A stretch of 64,000 nucleotides of DNA. Source: Plasmopara viticola (Eukaryota; Oomycota; Peronosporomycetes; Peronosporales; Peronosporaceae). Position numbers and translations under genes: made by a program. Positions 12,275 to 25,400 of the stretch are shown here, in pieces (the stretch's first letter is position 1; each line of letters starts with the position of its first letter). The notes below the pieces were generated by a model that searched no databases, had not been told where the DNA came from, and saw only the letters and a list, made by a program, of their open reading frames with translations. The DNA lies in NCBI GenBank assembly GCA_001695595.3, contig MBPM02000170.1:22151-86150 (forward strand), read 5' to 3'.

Positions 12275-14153
12275 ATGGCTTCCGATCCTAGCTCTGCTTC
12301 GGCGAAACCATCGGCGCGTCCGCCGCCAGGAAAGTACCGCAATTCCCGGCCGCAAAGCCGACCACCAGCGCTTAATCGTCCACCTGCGCCTAACCGCTCG
12401 GTGCCGAATGACAACGCTTTTGAAGAAAGCATCGCTCGTTTCAACGACCCCGACACTTCGGAGGAAGAGCGCTGTCAAAAAGCTTTAGCGCCACTTCCAT
12501 CGCCTGTCGATGCGAAGCATTGCACGCGCATGTGTATTCCAGCTGGTCGCTTAACTGCTGAACGAAACATAGACGAGCTTTGTGTATCCTTGAAGGTGGA
12601 TTATCAGCCGGAACCTTGGCGCAAGTACCTTCATCTGGGCTGCGTCCGCGACTTCGTGTGCATTTCTCATCAAGGGATCGGGTTTGTCTGCTCATTGAAT
12701 GAAGCTCTTCGTTGCCTGGGCGGGATAACCCTCAAGGTGTGTAACACCTTAATTACTATTCGTAAGTATTCGCTTTTCGATAAGCTATGCTTTGTTGACC
12801 TTCAGCGTCTTCCGTTTCGCGTGCCGGACCTGGACATTTACGACTGGTTTGTGGGACGTAACGCCAGGTCCGTTCTGATCACGGCTACGCACGATCACGG
12901 CATGGTCAAGTCGCGAGCACGCACGGTGTACTTTAACGCTATGTCTTGCCCACCCGGGTTATTTGAGCCCAACGGAGAGCCTCTTCGCGAAAATTTTTTT
13001 CGATTCGGACGACAAACCATTCTTCGTCCAACACCGCCTTCACAAGCATAAGCGTGTGCGCCTTCCATCGCTGCGTCCAGCTGCGCGCAAGCCATCCGGC
13101 TTTCAGACGCCAGTATGCAGAGCGGAGACAAGACGGATGCGCCAGTTTCGGCGAAAATAGCTGCTTCAACAGGACCAGTATCCACTGCTGGCTCCGCGCC
13201 TGTCCCTACTTAACTGGATAGTTCGAAACAGTCTGTGGTTGACGCCTCGCCACCAGACAAGGCACATCGTCAAAAAGGTCTTTCGGGACCACGCTCAGCA
13301 AGGTCAAAAGCCCAGCTGTTTATTCCTGGTACCGTACCTGCTGATGCACCTGAATGGAAGGTGATGCAACATTCATAGTACGGGTTGCTGAATCGTGCCG
13401 GGGAAAAGCTCATAGAGCCAGGCACGCCTGTCCCATAAGACCTTGCTCTGGACACTTCGGATCCATCGGCGATGACACATCGGTCGCCGATTCATCCAAA
13501 TTACTATGAAGTCCTGCTTGCGAATGGATACAACATTTCTCTGCCGCCAGACATTGACCTAAGTGTGGGGGAATCTGCCGAAGGAGACGAGTTTTATGGC
13601 TTCCCTTGTGATACGCCGTCGGTTCCGTCGTCAACTATTCGCTCGTTAAGACATGCACGACGGCTGCCACTTAAGGTGGAACAAGTTTCGGCTGCGGAGC
13701 TTGACAGCATAATTGCCGAATTTATCGCCAAGGATGTACTGGCCTTTACGTCGCATGAAGATGTGCTGGCCACTATTCAAGCACAGCCTGCGTACTTTCG
13801 CCATTTGTTCAAAATTCTCCTTCAACGTCAGCAACAGCTTGTAACGGATCACGCAATCTACCGTACGGTATGCGCGCAACCGCTACAGGGTCGCGAACCA
13901 TTTGATTTTCTGTCCCGGTTTCGTGCTCGAATTAGTGCAGTTACCGAACTCAGACGCCATACCAACTGCAGTTTTTCCGGAAGAAGATGCTCGATACGCA
14001 GCCTGCCACTGTGCCTCGAGCGATTACTTTTTGATGATCTTCTCGCCTAAAATTTATGTCGATCCGCTGAAGATACAGGCATTGCTTCCTCCGCAACTGC
14101 CTCCTAACGGATTCGACATGCACCGTTCCTTTTATGGAGCGACCTCATCTTGA
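12275..14153 (+). pseudogene. LINE ORF1 protein remnant
   Basis: The likely start is the ATG at 12275. The first block (to 13051) opens with a Pro/Ser/Arg-rich tail typical of an RNA-binding, disordered N-terminus, followed by a folded-looking segment. After a frame change near 13000 the protein continues through stops near 13210, 13375 and 13435, is open again at 13472-13920, and shifts frame once more to end near 14153. I see no CCHC knuckle. Position upstream of ORF2 and continuity of protein-like text are the reasons for calling it ORF1. The product would be the nucleic-acid chaperone that coats LINE RNA. Confidence 0.65.
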
Positions 14154-14254
14154 TGTGCATAGCACACTCAGATGTTGTAGAGCACTTTCGTGATCATGAT
14201 CTCACGTTTTTACGGCGCTGACATATCCATGCGAATTGGAGCTATCTTTTACCT

Positions 14255-15328
14255 TTGAGACCGCGCTTTCATTTTTGGTGCGCCCTCAACTCTAAGGAGG
14301 TATGGGCCTTTCATGGAATTTCGCTCAACATTAACGGGTTGAATAAACCTTCACTAAACATGTATGAGCGACTTCTCTCGACGCATCAGTTGGTTGCGTT
14401 TCATATGACGAAGTTCAACAAAGAAGATTCACTTCAATCCAACGAGCACTTCATACACGTAGCGGACTCCGGAGCACGCTGTTTTTGGTCGGATTCTACA
14501 TCTCTGGTTTTCAATGGAAGACATGGGGTCGGCCTCGTTATGTCTTCGTCCTCTCCTTTTTGTGAGGTTATCGATATTACGGCCAGTATCTACAAAGAAG
14601 AGTTACGAAACCGTTACTTACTGCTACAAACTTCGCTTGGCGGTGAATTGGTGTATGTACATGTAATGTACGCATCCGATGAACCCATGTATCGCGGAGA
14701 CTTTTTTCGAGCACTACTCAACCACTTCGCGGCAAATGACAGTGAATTGGGAATGGGTGAATGCATTAAACACATTTTCGTCGGGTATTTCAACTTGGCA
14801 TTGAATAACGTCCTTGACCAGACGGCACTTGATCGACCTCACTTGAGACGAGGTCGAAGTGAGCTTGAGGATTGGCTTGGGGCGCTTGTATTAGTCGATG
14901 CCTGGCGCTTCATGAACCCAAAAACCAAGGACTACACGAGTCCTTCACGTCGAAATCGACTGGATTATTGTTTTGTTACGGCCGACCTGCTCGAGGACAA
15001 TTTAGTGTCAGTCACTCATGTGAGGGATCGCAAGTGGCATAACGAAGATCGTATACCGGTTGAGCTTTGTCTATCGTCCAAATGCATACAGCGACGGGGC
15101 CGCCCACCGTGGCGGTGTCCAACTTGGTTGCTTCGGGACGCAAAAGTTCAAGAGTATTTGTTAACTTCAGTCGTAGCATTAGCAAACCGCATCAAAAATT
15201 TTGCAGGTGCTAATCCTGGCCGCCTTTTCGATGAGCCCAAACGAGCAGATTGTATCTTTCTTCGGCTTCAATGGAAGGAGCTCCGGAAGGCAGATGAGCG
15301 TATCATGTCCGCAAAATTGATGCAGTAA
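14255..15328 (+). pseudogene. LINE ORF2: AP-type endonuclease domain (catalytic residues altered)
   Basis: This 357-codon open frame matches the exonuclease-endonuclease-phosphatase fold that nicks target DNA for LINEs. Recognisable landmarks are SLNINGL (Asn motif) near 14320 and the DAWR motif near 14900. SRRNRLDYCFV (the Ser-Arg-x-Asp-Tyr strand) follows near 14950, with the closing motif near 15050. Key residues differ from the family: the Glu of the LQETK motif reads HMTKF, the Asp of GDFN reads VGYFN, and the His of the SDH motif reads EDR. Three catalytic changes make activity very unlikely although the frame is still open. The upstream limit is uncertain because ORF2 probably began earlier, near 14200. 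Confidence 0.88.
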
Positions 15329-15342
15329 ACACGGCGGCTGAC

Positions 15343-16680
15343 TTGATGAACATTTCACCTACAGAAAACAACAAAAATGAGTTAAAACAAGCGAAACTGG
15401 ATACCCGGTCCCATCGGGAGAACATTGAGGCCAGAATTGAGTACAAGAAATTTGCCGCGGACTTACATTCAAGCGAACGTGCAACCAGCTACTTCTTTCG
15501 TGCACCGCAGCCGAATTTTCTTCGGCCTCCAATAACAAAGCTGACAAATGACGATGGAACAGCTACTGAGGATCAGGCAGAAATAGCGTCCGGTCACCGA
15601 GAATATTGGAGCAAACTGTTTCAATTCACGTCTGCTGACTTGATCGAAAAACGGTCTTCGACTTATCAACCGCTACAATTCGCTTCAATGTTACAAGATA
15701 CAACGTCACGACTGTCAAGCCAGCAACAAGCAATGCTTGATGCTCCTATCACGGCAAACGACTTGTACTGGGCTATGATGGCATCTAAAAATGGCAAAGC
15801 TCCCGGTCCGGATGGATTACCGATTGAATACTACAAGTTGAATGCGACTTTATGAGCGCGAATCTATGAAGTGGTGTACGACAATCAGTTACAAAAAGGA
15901 AAAATGACTAAGTTTCAATAAAGATATCACCTTTAGCTGCTATACAAGTCCGGTCATCGCACTAAACCCGGTAATTATCGACCACTAACCCTTCTCAATC
16001 ACGACGCCAAACTGGGACCAAAGGTCATACAGTGGAGTCTGAGAGAGGTATTACCAACGATCATTCATGACGACCAAAGTGGCTTTGTATCAGGGCGGTC
16101 AATTCGTCACTCGTTACTTTGTTTTCAAGTTTTGCAGGAAATCTGCAAACACAGTACCCTGATGCGTGTGCGGTACTTCTGGACTTTACAAAGGCCTTTG
16201 ACAGTGTTCTGTGGCCGGCTTTGCACATGGTTCTTCATCACTTCGGATTTGGTGCGACTTTCCGGGCGTGGGTGAAGACGTTCTACAATAAAACATCAGT
16301 TAGTCTTCTGCTGAATGGCTGTCCCGGTGATCCCTTCTTTTTGGGGGCAGGCAACAGGCAAGGAGACCCCCTTTCACCAGGTCTTTTTGTGATTTTTATC
16401 GAGCCAATGATGAATTTTTACGGGCTCGATTGTCTACAAAAGGGATACCTGTTAATAAGAAAGGCTTACCGCATTTATTACTAGCGTTTGCTGACGAATG
16501 CACCGGGCTCCTATCTAACTTGGATTATGCTGAAGAGTTTCTTGGATCGGTTCAGGAATATGCTTGTGCAGCTGGCTTGCGGCTCAATATGAAGAAAACG
16601 AGCATTATGCCGTTCTCTCATCATGTGTCTAGCCTAATACTTACTGAATTTCGACGACGCTCGAATGTCCATGTGTTAAC
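15343..16680 (+). pseudogene. LINE ORF2: reverse transcriptase domain, frameshifted
   Basis: The RT core is spread over three frames. 15343-15855 carries the fingers motif NGKAPGPDGLP. After a stop, the same frame gives YKSGHRTKPGNYRPLTLL and later SGFVSGRSIRHS near 16080. A frameshift near 16130 leads to LLDFTKAFDSV (motif A, catalytic Asp kept) and GNRQGDPLSPGLF (motif B). A second frameshift near 16440 leads to AFADECTGLL where motif C should read F/YADD, so the second catalytic Asp is Glu. The enzyme would have copied LINE RNA at the nicked target. The stops, frameshifts and motif C change make it inactive. Confidence 0.92.
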
Positions 16681-16748
16681 GCCATGGGAAACGACTGCTT
16701 GGTATTTTACAAGGAGCTACTGTTACAGCGGAACATCGATTAAACGAT

Positions 16749-18337
16749 GTGCTAAAGAAGATACAAGCTCGGTGCGCCCTTTGGAAATACAGGGCAAAGA
16801 CGTTGCGTGGCAAGGTGGTAATACTACAAAGTATAGTCCTACCAGTGCGTTGGTACACGGCAAGTGTCACCCCTACACCCCTGGCTACGCTCAAGCAAGT
16901 TGACCTTATCATACGAGATTTTGTCAACGCCAATGACACTAGTACGTCGACTGCCAACCCCGGCAAATTTGACAAAGAGTGGATATACACAAGGATTTGT
17001 AATGGTGGTCTTGGGCTTACTTCGCCTAAAGCCTTCATTGACGCTATGCACCTAAAGTGTCTTCGCGATGGTATTGCCGCTACGGTGGCGACGTCTGCAG
17101 AACCCCGCTGGATGGAGCCAGCATTGGCTATCTTCACTGAGACTCTACAACCATTGGTCGAAGTTTTCAACATACTATACTAACATGAAAGGAGGCCTGT
17201 GGAGTCATCTCCCAGATTACTGGCGATGTATTATTAAATTGTGGACCGACTTGCATCACTTGCGGGGAACAACCAATTGGAAGTTGTTTACGCAAACTAT
17301 GCCTTTTGGGATAACAATCACTTTACTTTTGGAAAGTTGAAGGCACCTCTACGTTGTGTTAGTCCAGAAAGGGTTGACGAACTCATGGATACGGGCTTAA
17401 ACCGTCTTCAAGACTTTGTGAATCTAAATGGAACCTACGCTACGGCTGGTTTGCTACGAATGCTACTGGATGAGGATGACTTTGCTAGGCCAAGCTCATT
17501 GGTTAGACTAGTCAACGCCACTATTCGCCGCCTAAGTTTAATTACTCCAAGCGACGATCCATATTGCGGACCTTTCAGACCCGTTGAGATTGAAGCGGCT
17601 TGTCATGCATGGAGTTTAGATGGAGTGTTTGTCATTGATATGACCAATCGCGATTTTGTTAAACTAATTTAGCGACTCGCAAGTACATAACCGCTCCGGA
17701 CTTACCTCTACGGCAGCTTCAACTTCATCCTCTTACGCTACCTTCGCGTACATGGACCGCGGAGTATGCGTGGAATCGTCATGTTCTTCCTGTCTGCTCT
17801 GATGTCAAGTTTCGTCTAAACATAATGCACTTGGGACTAGATACAAGTTCAAATGGAGAGTACAAGTCGACAGGCCGCTTACCTGTATACACGGGTGCAC
17901 GGACATTGAAGACGCTAAACAATTATTTTGGGAGTGTCCTGTGGCTCGCTATCAATGGAATTATTACCTTAGACCTTTCGATGACCTCTTTGAAGGAAAT
18001 CTCGATTGGACTTTGGTAGTGGTTTTGTCATCTTACTTCTACTGCGACCAAGCTTTACGGAGATTAAGCTACCCAAGTGGCACTCAACATTGTTCGATGT
18101 TTCTTGTTTCGTGCAATTTGGCTGCACCGCAACAACAGACTATAAATTGCAGAGATTTCTACTTTGGCGGCCTTTGTCAGCAACCATGCTCGAGCCTACA
18201 TTAAATTGCACTTTCGCAAGCTCGCAGACATTGTCTCACGACAATCCAAGAGCAACTTAGCGGCTATAGTTGCTTCTATATCAAGTGCTCTTCGGCTGAA
18301 CGTGAAAGAAAACATGGAAAACGAACAAATGTTATGA
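16749..18337 (+). pseudogene. LINE ORF2: thumb and C-terminal zinc-knuckle region
   Basis: From 16749 to 17183 the text reads as the post-RT region of LINEs (KVVILQSIVLPVRWY, later NGGLGL). It continues in other frames through 17241-17672. Near 17900-17990 a frame gives HGCTDIEDAKQLFWECPVAR, the zf-RVT-like Cys/His motif that closes many plant and oomycete LINE ORF2 proteins. The last readable stretch (about 18190-18337) ends in a stop. Frame changes at roughly 17190, 17690 and 17850 break the protein. It belongs to the same element as the RT and endonuclease upstream. Confidence 0.8.
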
Positions 18338-18383
18338 ATCAATCGATGTAGACGATTTATTACGACATTATTCACGGCTATGG

Positions 18384-18387
<4 letters not shown>

Positions 18388-18419
<32 letters not shown>

Positions 18420-18462
18420 GGACTACGACTTCGACTATGACTATGACTATGACTACGTTTAT
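18388..18462. repeat. TAC microsatellite grading into degenerate trinucleotides
   Basis: About eleven near-perfect TAC units (18388-18420) are followed by degenerate GAC/TAT units to about 18462. It lies just 3' of the last readable LINE codon and may be the element's decayed tail. Confidence 0.95.
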
Positions 18463-18479
18463 GGCTCTATAAAATTGTC

Positions 18480-21297
18480 TATGACGATGTTATGACTACA
18501 ATCTGGTTACAGTTTTGAGTTGCGAAGTCAATGCGACTTATTGCCCTCTTAAGTGAGTGCTTTTTTTTGGGGGTGTAGAACCAGCGTTGTCCTCGCTGAT
18601 TCCATAGACCGACTGGGCACATTGGCACAGACCGGAATATTATGTGTTATTATAGTTCGGACAAGTTTGGGACATTTTTCGGTTTTTTTTTAGGGAAACT
18701 ATGAGAAGACTACCGCCACAATACGGCTCTCAAGCAGTTCGTGAATCACGGTTCAAACCAATCATCCAACATCAATGCACTTGATTGTGCGCACATTGAC
18801 ATCAAGATCTCGACAGGTACCTTATCCACTCATAGAGCACCATTAGTGCTCAGTAATGACTTCCCTTACAGAAATCATCTCTTGAATTAAAGCTTCGAGC
18901 TGGATGGGCTGTTCACTTTTCCTCCGCGAGGAGTACTTTACTGGAAAGAACATATTGGACCTTCTCGATCTTCAAGCCACATCTCTGTGGAATCCGATCA
19001 AGTCAACACAATGTACCTCGCCAGCGTATGTAAAGTCTCGGTCGGTGGCATTTACCTGCCACCAAGGCTACTTGCTACTTACCACCGACACGTTACTCAA
19101 ATCTTTCGTGTCTTGGTATAGGAGAACGTATTCTATTCTATACCTTGCCATTATTATTTTTTAGTTTAGATAGGTAAAAAGTTAATGAAAACAATTTACC
19201 CATCATAAAGCGCTGGGTGCGTTGGAACCCTTCAGGGAAAGTCGATGGTGTTTGCCGCTATACCGTTTTTCGATAAAAAGAGCTCATAAATATTATAAAG
19301 AAAAAACGCTTTCATTTTCATGCCCATACAATCTTTTTTTTGGACGTTTGCGTAAATTCAGGCGCATTACTTGCCTTAACGATGGTCTTCCAAGAAGAAG
19401 AAAGTGTTTATCTAGTATTTCAGTAGCCTTTGTGCTTCTATGAATTAGTGAAAGTTTTGAATGCCTCAGCCCCTGTTGATCGATCCCGGATACGCGTGAT
19501 TCGTATTTTTGAGTGCAAATTTGGTGAGACATAACTCGTCGGTCTAGCTGTAGTGCACATAGTACGCGATAAGTCTTCATATGATTATTTGTCTTTGGGT
19601 GAAGTGCATAATAGCTGCCCAGGAGTTGCAATTTAGAGCTTGAAGCAGTGTGTCGGGTATGTGATGAGTTGTTTTCGACGCACAAGTGAGCAAATTGTAT
19701 TCTGAGCTCACGAATGTAAAGGACTTTGTCTTTGACGGTTAAAGCTCGGAGTGTATAATCCTCAAAGCTCATCTTATTTCAAGAAAGGTATTCGCATTAA
19801 TTTGTGGTTGCGAAAATGCTAGGAAGATTTTGAAGGTATCTTCTTTTCGGGTGCGAGACCTCCTTGACTGCTGTCACCCTCCAACGCCGAATTTGATTCT
19901 GGGGCGTGACCTAACTTTGTGCTCACTGCACGCGCGTAGCTGTCGTTAGATAGCGCTGGGGTGTTGGCTCCTATGGGTCTTCCGAGAGCCCTCTCGGAGT
20001 GCAAAGCAAATAAGCATCCCATGACTGGCCGAGAAATACCCATCCAGAAGTTTCTCTTCTTTTTGGTCAGACTCGCTGCTAGAGAGGTATTGAGTGGACT
20101 TTTCAACGACGGTTACTTGCGTTAGAATTCGACTGAGAATGTTTCAAGCACACTAGGTCAGAAAACTTCCAGCACCTGACAAATATGAAAAAAATGTCGA
20201 TTGCGACTCTCATGGCTCACAATCTTGTAAGGATTGTCTTCAAGGGCATTTATGATCGAATACCGACCCCTGGCACATTGTTCCTGTTCTTTTGATTGAG
20301 TCTTAAGAAAACGGAGGGTCTGATGCTAAGACTACTGCCTTTTCTTGTGTACACTTGGACGATGAGGTGGCCGGTGTGTACAAGAGTGCATGCTGCGCCC
20401 AATACTCATCGCCCCTACAAGAGGCGTTTACTAAAGGCGTGCGTTCTTTGCTGGTGCGGAGTGGAATAACCTTTCAGCCTTATTTACCGGAACAGGTTTT
20501 TGGCAGGATGCCTTAATGAATTTCTGAAGTGCAGCCTTAGGCAGAGACGCCGACTTCGGTGCAAAGACACTTGTGGATGCCAAACAACCTTCTCTAGTGC
20601 TAGTTTATCCATTGACAAATGACAGCGTTAGCCTGCAGCCCTTGTTGTTGCCTGTTTGGTCAGTGTTTTGAGTCCAAGCGACTTCTCGTAAAAAAATCAA
20701 CAAGAGATCGGTGATACTATTTTCTCTGTTACTTAAGGACGATGAAACAGGCCGCTTCAAGAAGCCGAGCTTTGGTGGCAAAAGCTAACTTCTAGTTTCA
20801 AATCAGCCAAATTCTGGTACTCTATCGGTATACAGATCGACTCTCATATTGAGTTATTCCAGACGATACTGTAATGAAAAGAGGTTCCATTATTGTGTAG
20901 GCGCCTATATGCATTGTGCTTTAGAGAACTTGCTGTTTTGTTAGGTTACACACAACTATAAATTATAAGTGCTACTTTGTGACCCATTGCACTACAATTT
21001 GCTTTATAAATCTTGTGGCTGTACATTGACAGTGTTGAGGTAAAAACTCGTCAAATCATTCATCTCGGTTGATCCTCATAAATCCACATTGCTCCAGTGG
21101 TACACTTTCATATACTATGGATAATGTGCGTCCTTGAAACTTAGTCTATATGAGGTGTTGACAATTTATATAGCAAAAAAAGCAAATGTGGAGGAGACCC
21201 TGATTTATCAGCATGATTGCCTGAAATTAGCATTCTTTACTCTGCACTCGAACTATTTATGATATAATTCTATTGGTTTTTACAGTTCTTCGGTCAC
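18480..21297. other. Stretch between LINE and eIF2B-alpha, no supported gene
   Basis: A 159-codon minus frame (19293-19772) and a 95-codon minus frame (19819-20106) are open, but I recognise nothing in them and see no exon continuation. 20250-20650 has slightly raised GC and may be a further retroelement scrap. The last 60 bp hold a pyrimidine-rich TTTTTACAG just before the eIF2B start, which could be an acceptor of a 5'-UTR intron. Confidence 0.5.
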
Positions 21298-22456
21298 ATG
21301 ATGGAGCCGCAGGTGGTGACGGACTTCCTCCGCTACCTCGAAGACCCAGATGTGGCCATGGCCGTGGCTGTAATCAAGGCACTGACAGGAGTCATCCTTT
21401 GCAGCGAGGCCAGCACGATGATGCAGATGGAGGGTGAGCTTCAAGAGGCAGCGCAACAGCTACGTGCCTTCCAAGCTGCAGATGACACCACCCAAGCCAC
21501 ACGTTTCCACAATTCGATCGCCACAACTGCCGGTTGTCAGTTGTTTCTTCGCTACGTGACGCGCTGTTTTCTCGAATTTGATGACTTTGATCTGTGCCGC
21601 TCGCAATTGATTGATCGGGGTAAACTCTTTGCCGAGACGTCGTTATCAAGTCGAAAGCGTATCAGTGATGTCGGGCATAATTTTATTCGCGACGGCATGG
21701 TACGTACTGATAGCAATGTCTTGTGATGTGGTCCAGTAATACTTGATATGATCCCATTATTGGCACTGGACCTTTAGAAAGTGCTGACCCACGGCAAGTC
21801 GCGCGTAGTGATTGCACTGCTACGCGAAGCAGCTAAAACGAAAAACTTTTCCGTTTTTGTGACGGAAGGTCGAAGCAATGGTTCCGGGTTTGTTTTACCT
21901 ACTCTTGATATCTAAAATGTAATAAATTACGATGTGCAATGAGTAGAGTGAGAACGGCAAAGGAATTGGCAAAGGCTGGGATTCCTACGACAGTAATTCT
22001 GGACTCGGCGGTGGCGTACTACATGGATCAGCTTGACATTGTAATCGTCGGTGCTGAAGGCGTTGTGGAAAATGGTGGTATCGTTAACTCGGTACGATGA
22101 AAACTACAATGTAATGAAGAAGAACGTTTCTTTGCTAATTTTTGCTATAGATTGGCACATACTCGATTGCAGTCATCGCAAAGGCGCTGAACAAGCAATT
22201 TTACGTGGCAGCGGAGAGCTACAAATTTGCTCGACTCTACCCATTGACGCAACGTGACGTCCCGCAAAAGCAGATGACTGCTATCTCCAACGATATTGCA
22301 AGTGGAGAGTTTGGTGGCAACTTTGTGGAAAATGTATCGTTCGCGAGCCCATTTTTTGACTACACTCCGCCCGGATTTATTGCACTTATGTTCACAGATC
22401 TGGGTGTGCTTACTCCTTCTGCAGTCTCGGACGAATTGATCAAGCTATATCAGTAA
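21298..22456 (+). CDS. EIF2B1: Translation initiation factor eIF2B subunit alpha, four exons
   Basis: eIF2B is the guanine-nucleotide exchange factor that recharges eIF2 with GTP. The alpha subunit is part of its regulatory core, which senses phosphorylated eIF2. My exon model is 21298-21699, 21778-21887, 21947-22091 and 22151-22456, giving 320 residues with consistent phases; the human protein is about 305. All introns are GT-AG (78, 59 and 59 nt). The acceptor at 21946 was chosen because it keeps the family spacing; one 5 nt upstream would start the next exon at 21942 and shift the frame by one residue plus a changed codon. Diagnostic text includes FIRDGMKVLTHGKSRVV across the first junction, VIVGAEGVVENGG, FYVAAESYKFARLYPL, and the C-terminal LGVLTPSAVSDELIKLY, essentially identical to animal orthologues. 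Two ATGs in a row open the gene. No disruption is seen, so it is probably functional. Confidence 0.96.
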
Positions 22457-25400
22457 TTACGCATCATCAGGTTGACAATCTCCATACACGTTTCGAAAGT
22501 AAAGATATTCTTTCGTCGAACTAGACACTCAATGTATCGAGTAATTTTCCGTTGATTATTTTGATGTAATATCATAAATATTCACACTAAAGTGTGATTT
22601 TTGACTACGTCCATCTAATTGGCAGAAATTGTACAGAGCACCAACCAACAAGCGTTGACAATAATTCTACCAACAAATTAACCTCAAGGATGATAACCGG
22701 ATCAGAGAAAACCATTTCAACCACTTGTTAAAAGTATTCTGCGTCGAACGACGGCATTTAAAGAAATCCTGCGATGGACAAAACAGATGACGTTTTTAGC
22801 GAAGAAGAGTGTGCGCAGAAGCTTGGCAAGAGCTTTCTGCGAAGGCGATGTAGCACCACTAAGTACGCTCGACCCTGATATCCGAAATCGGCATGCAAGT
22901 TGGTGAAGTGGCGTCCGACAACAACACCGGTAGCTTCTCCTTATACTATTAGCGTCCTGTGGTTCGATAGTTAAACTATATCGAGTCAGTTCTCAATATA
23001 TGCTATTGCCGCGGTCTTCCTTCGTTGATTGAGATTTTTGCTACGTTAAAAAAGACACAACTGTACTATACACACGGTCATGATACAAAAGCTTTTCTGA
23101 CAATATGGTTTAAATGCGATTCGGACAAGAGACAAGTCCGAGGACAATTTTGTCTTGTCGAATTATACAAATTGCAAATCTGACGTGGATAAAAATTGGG
23201 TTTCCATTCGTAACACTTGCAACGCAAAGTCGTGGTGGTCGTCGTAGACAAAGCGCGGTCGCCAATGTTTGCGCTATTGTCGAGAAAGACTTACGCACAA
23301 AACGCAGGCAGAAAAAAAATGGATTATAAAGTCGTAAGCATTTTAAATTTGTATTGTGCGCCGATTTTGAAGCAAAGTGACGTGCCGAGTTCCCGTTTGC
23401 TAATACATATTTGAGCCACCGCTCTATTCAGAATCGCTTCGTTCCGCAACAAGTGTAATTTCTCTCCAGCAGGTCACACAGCTGGTAATACTGCTAAAAA
23501 AGTAGTCTAATATAATAACTGCCAGTGTGCTTGTGACATTCTCTTATACTTTAAGCGGCGCAAAATTTCCGCCACAAGGCCTTTTCATTAATGTGGAGTA
23601 GCCAGGCTTTCACTTTCATAGCCATTTTTATTGGCGGGGGGGATATATTCCTAGTTTCTGTGAAATACTCAGTCATCGAAAGGAATGACTCGTGTACGTT
23701 TAGTTCACTATCCGTCATTGAGTACTAACGATAACTCTTGTGTCTTAGTCCACTATTAATCATCGAGATATTCAGCAACTTATATCTTTTTCCGCTGTTG
23801 AAAATAGAGTATCTCATGGGTCGTCACACGGAGTTGAGCGCTCAAGCCGAATGTTGGCTTTCTGCAACGAAATAGCATTTGAAACAAATGGCTCGCATGT
23901 TTTAGACTCGGCATTTTTACCTTTTAAGTACAATGAAAAAAAGATACAGTTTGTTATTTTCATAATGTCAAGCTTTAGTGCTACGAGCCAATTTTCCACG
24001 GGAAAAACAAAAAGTTTTTTTCCAAAATATTTCATTCTTTTTCCATGTTTTTTTGTGCAAGGTGCTGTGTAATTCAGTCCCCCCAGGAAGCGATTTGTAA
24101 TCAAATCTACGCCAATGACAGTTGGTTGGATACATGAAGGATAGCAAAACTTTTGGGATGGAGGAATTACCTCTTCGCACCTTTTGGACGAACAGTTTGC
24201 AATGCTTGAAATACACGCTGGCTTGTATCGGTCTGAAGAGTGGCTGCATCTTTAGTTTTCCAGCTGTCAGACAGATAGCACGCGCTACAGCCTTTGAGAT
24301 CTGCGAGCAAATTATATGCACGAAATACCACGCAGCATTAACTCCGTTATCCCTTGCGGTAGCGTCCATTTTATGTTTTGAATCGGTGAGGTTTTGGGAT
24401 TCGCTCGTGAGAAAAGGAAAGGCGAATTCTCTCCTTTTTGAGGAAGAAAAAGTGAAGTAACTAAGGCGTCCTAGATCAGGTGAGCGCTGTGCGCACAATC
24501 TAATCCAAGAGATAGCAGCAATTTGTCCAGCGATCTTTGATTGCTGCCAGAGCTCGCGCTATTTTGCCTGTATTTTAAAAGCGCGTGAATTTCATCTATA
24601 TATGCAGAAGCTAAGCAGATTGACGGTTTCCATTATCAAGACATACTTTTCAGACAAGCTTAATTGATTTTACTTTTGAACGAAATCTCTGCGCGCTTAA
24701 GGCTTTTTGTTACAGACAGCAAGAAATGAGAGACGATAAAAATGCCCTTGGAGGAGAGTACAATCATAAGCCAGCTCACCCCCCTCCAAGTTGATTGCTC
24801 GAGTTAAACAACTAATAGCGGGAATAAGTCTGCACCATTAGTGCTTGGATAATGGACACTCTGAAACTTAGCCAATGGAGCTTGGCATCTCACAAAATAT
24901 GACCTAGCTGCGGTGTTAGGATAGTCATGTGCGATGTAAGAAAGAACATTTTTGAGTCTTGGCAAATAGGACGTTTCGAGAACTTTGCACTCCAACAAGC
25001 TATTGCAGTTGATCAAAATAAAGCTGAATGACGCTCAGAAAAGAGCAACTTAAGCAAACTGGTACTGGGGTGATTAGTATATAAGGTATTTCGTGGCGAC
25101 TCTAAAGTCCGTGAGTATAAACAAATTCGACTGCACAGAATTCTCTGACATAAAGAAGTATGACTTGGTTTGGGCGTGCTGTGGCTCGATAAATACGAGA
25201 CTTGGAACGGTTGGTATGACATTTATTAGGTGCCAGCCGCTCAATCTTGCTCAACAGGGCTGAAATGTGCCATATTTCCACCGCTCTTATGTGTACGGTC
25301 TATTTGAAAAATAAGCTTGAGCAGTAACACGCCCGAATAGTACTATAAAAGGTATTGAGCGTTCTGATAATACCACAAAAGTAGTCGGAATGACGTCGTT

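Larger units (their letters stand above)
11850..18340 (+). mobile_element. Decayed LINE (non-LTR retrotransposon) with ORF1 and ORF2
   Basis: A GC-rich leader (about 11850-12270) precedes an ORF1 and a long ORF2 with, in order, AP-type endonuclease, reverse transcriptase and a C-terminal CxxC/H/C-type zinc region. This is the layout of L1/Tx1-like LINEs. The recognisable protein ends at a stop near 18337, followed by a TAC-rich tail. Many stops and frameshifts, plus altered catalytic residues, show the copy is dead. Its higher GC content than the flanks suggests arrival from a different compositional background. I could not define the 5' boundary or a target-site duplication. The parts are described in separate entries. 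Confidence 0.9.

Noticed and set aside
19293..19772. 159-codon minus frame as a gene
   Set aside because: No recognised motif, no intron or neighbour support, composition like surrounding random frames. Left as unassigned.
23968..24498. 176-codon minus frame overlapping a 112-codon plus frame
   Set aside because: Both strands are open over the same bases and neither shows a family; AT-poor chance openness is as likely.
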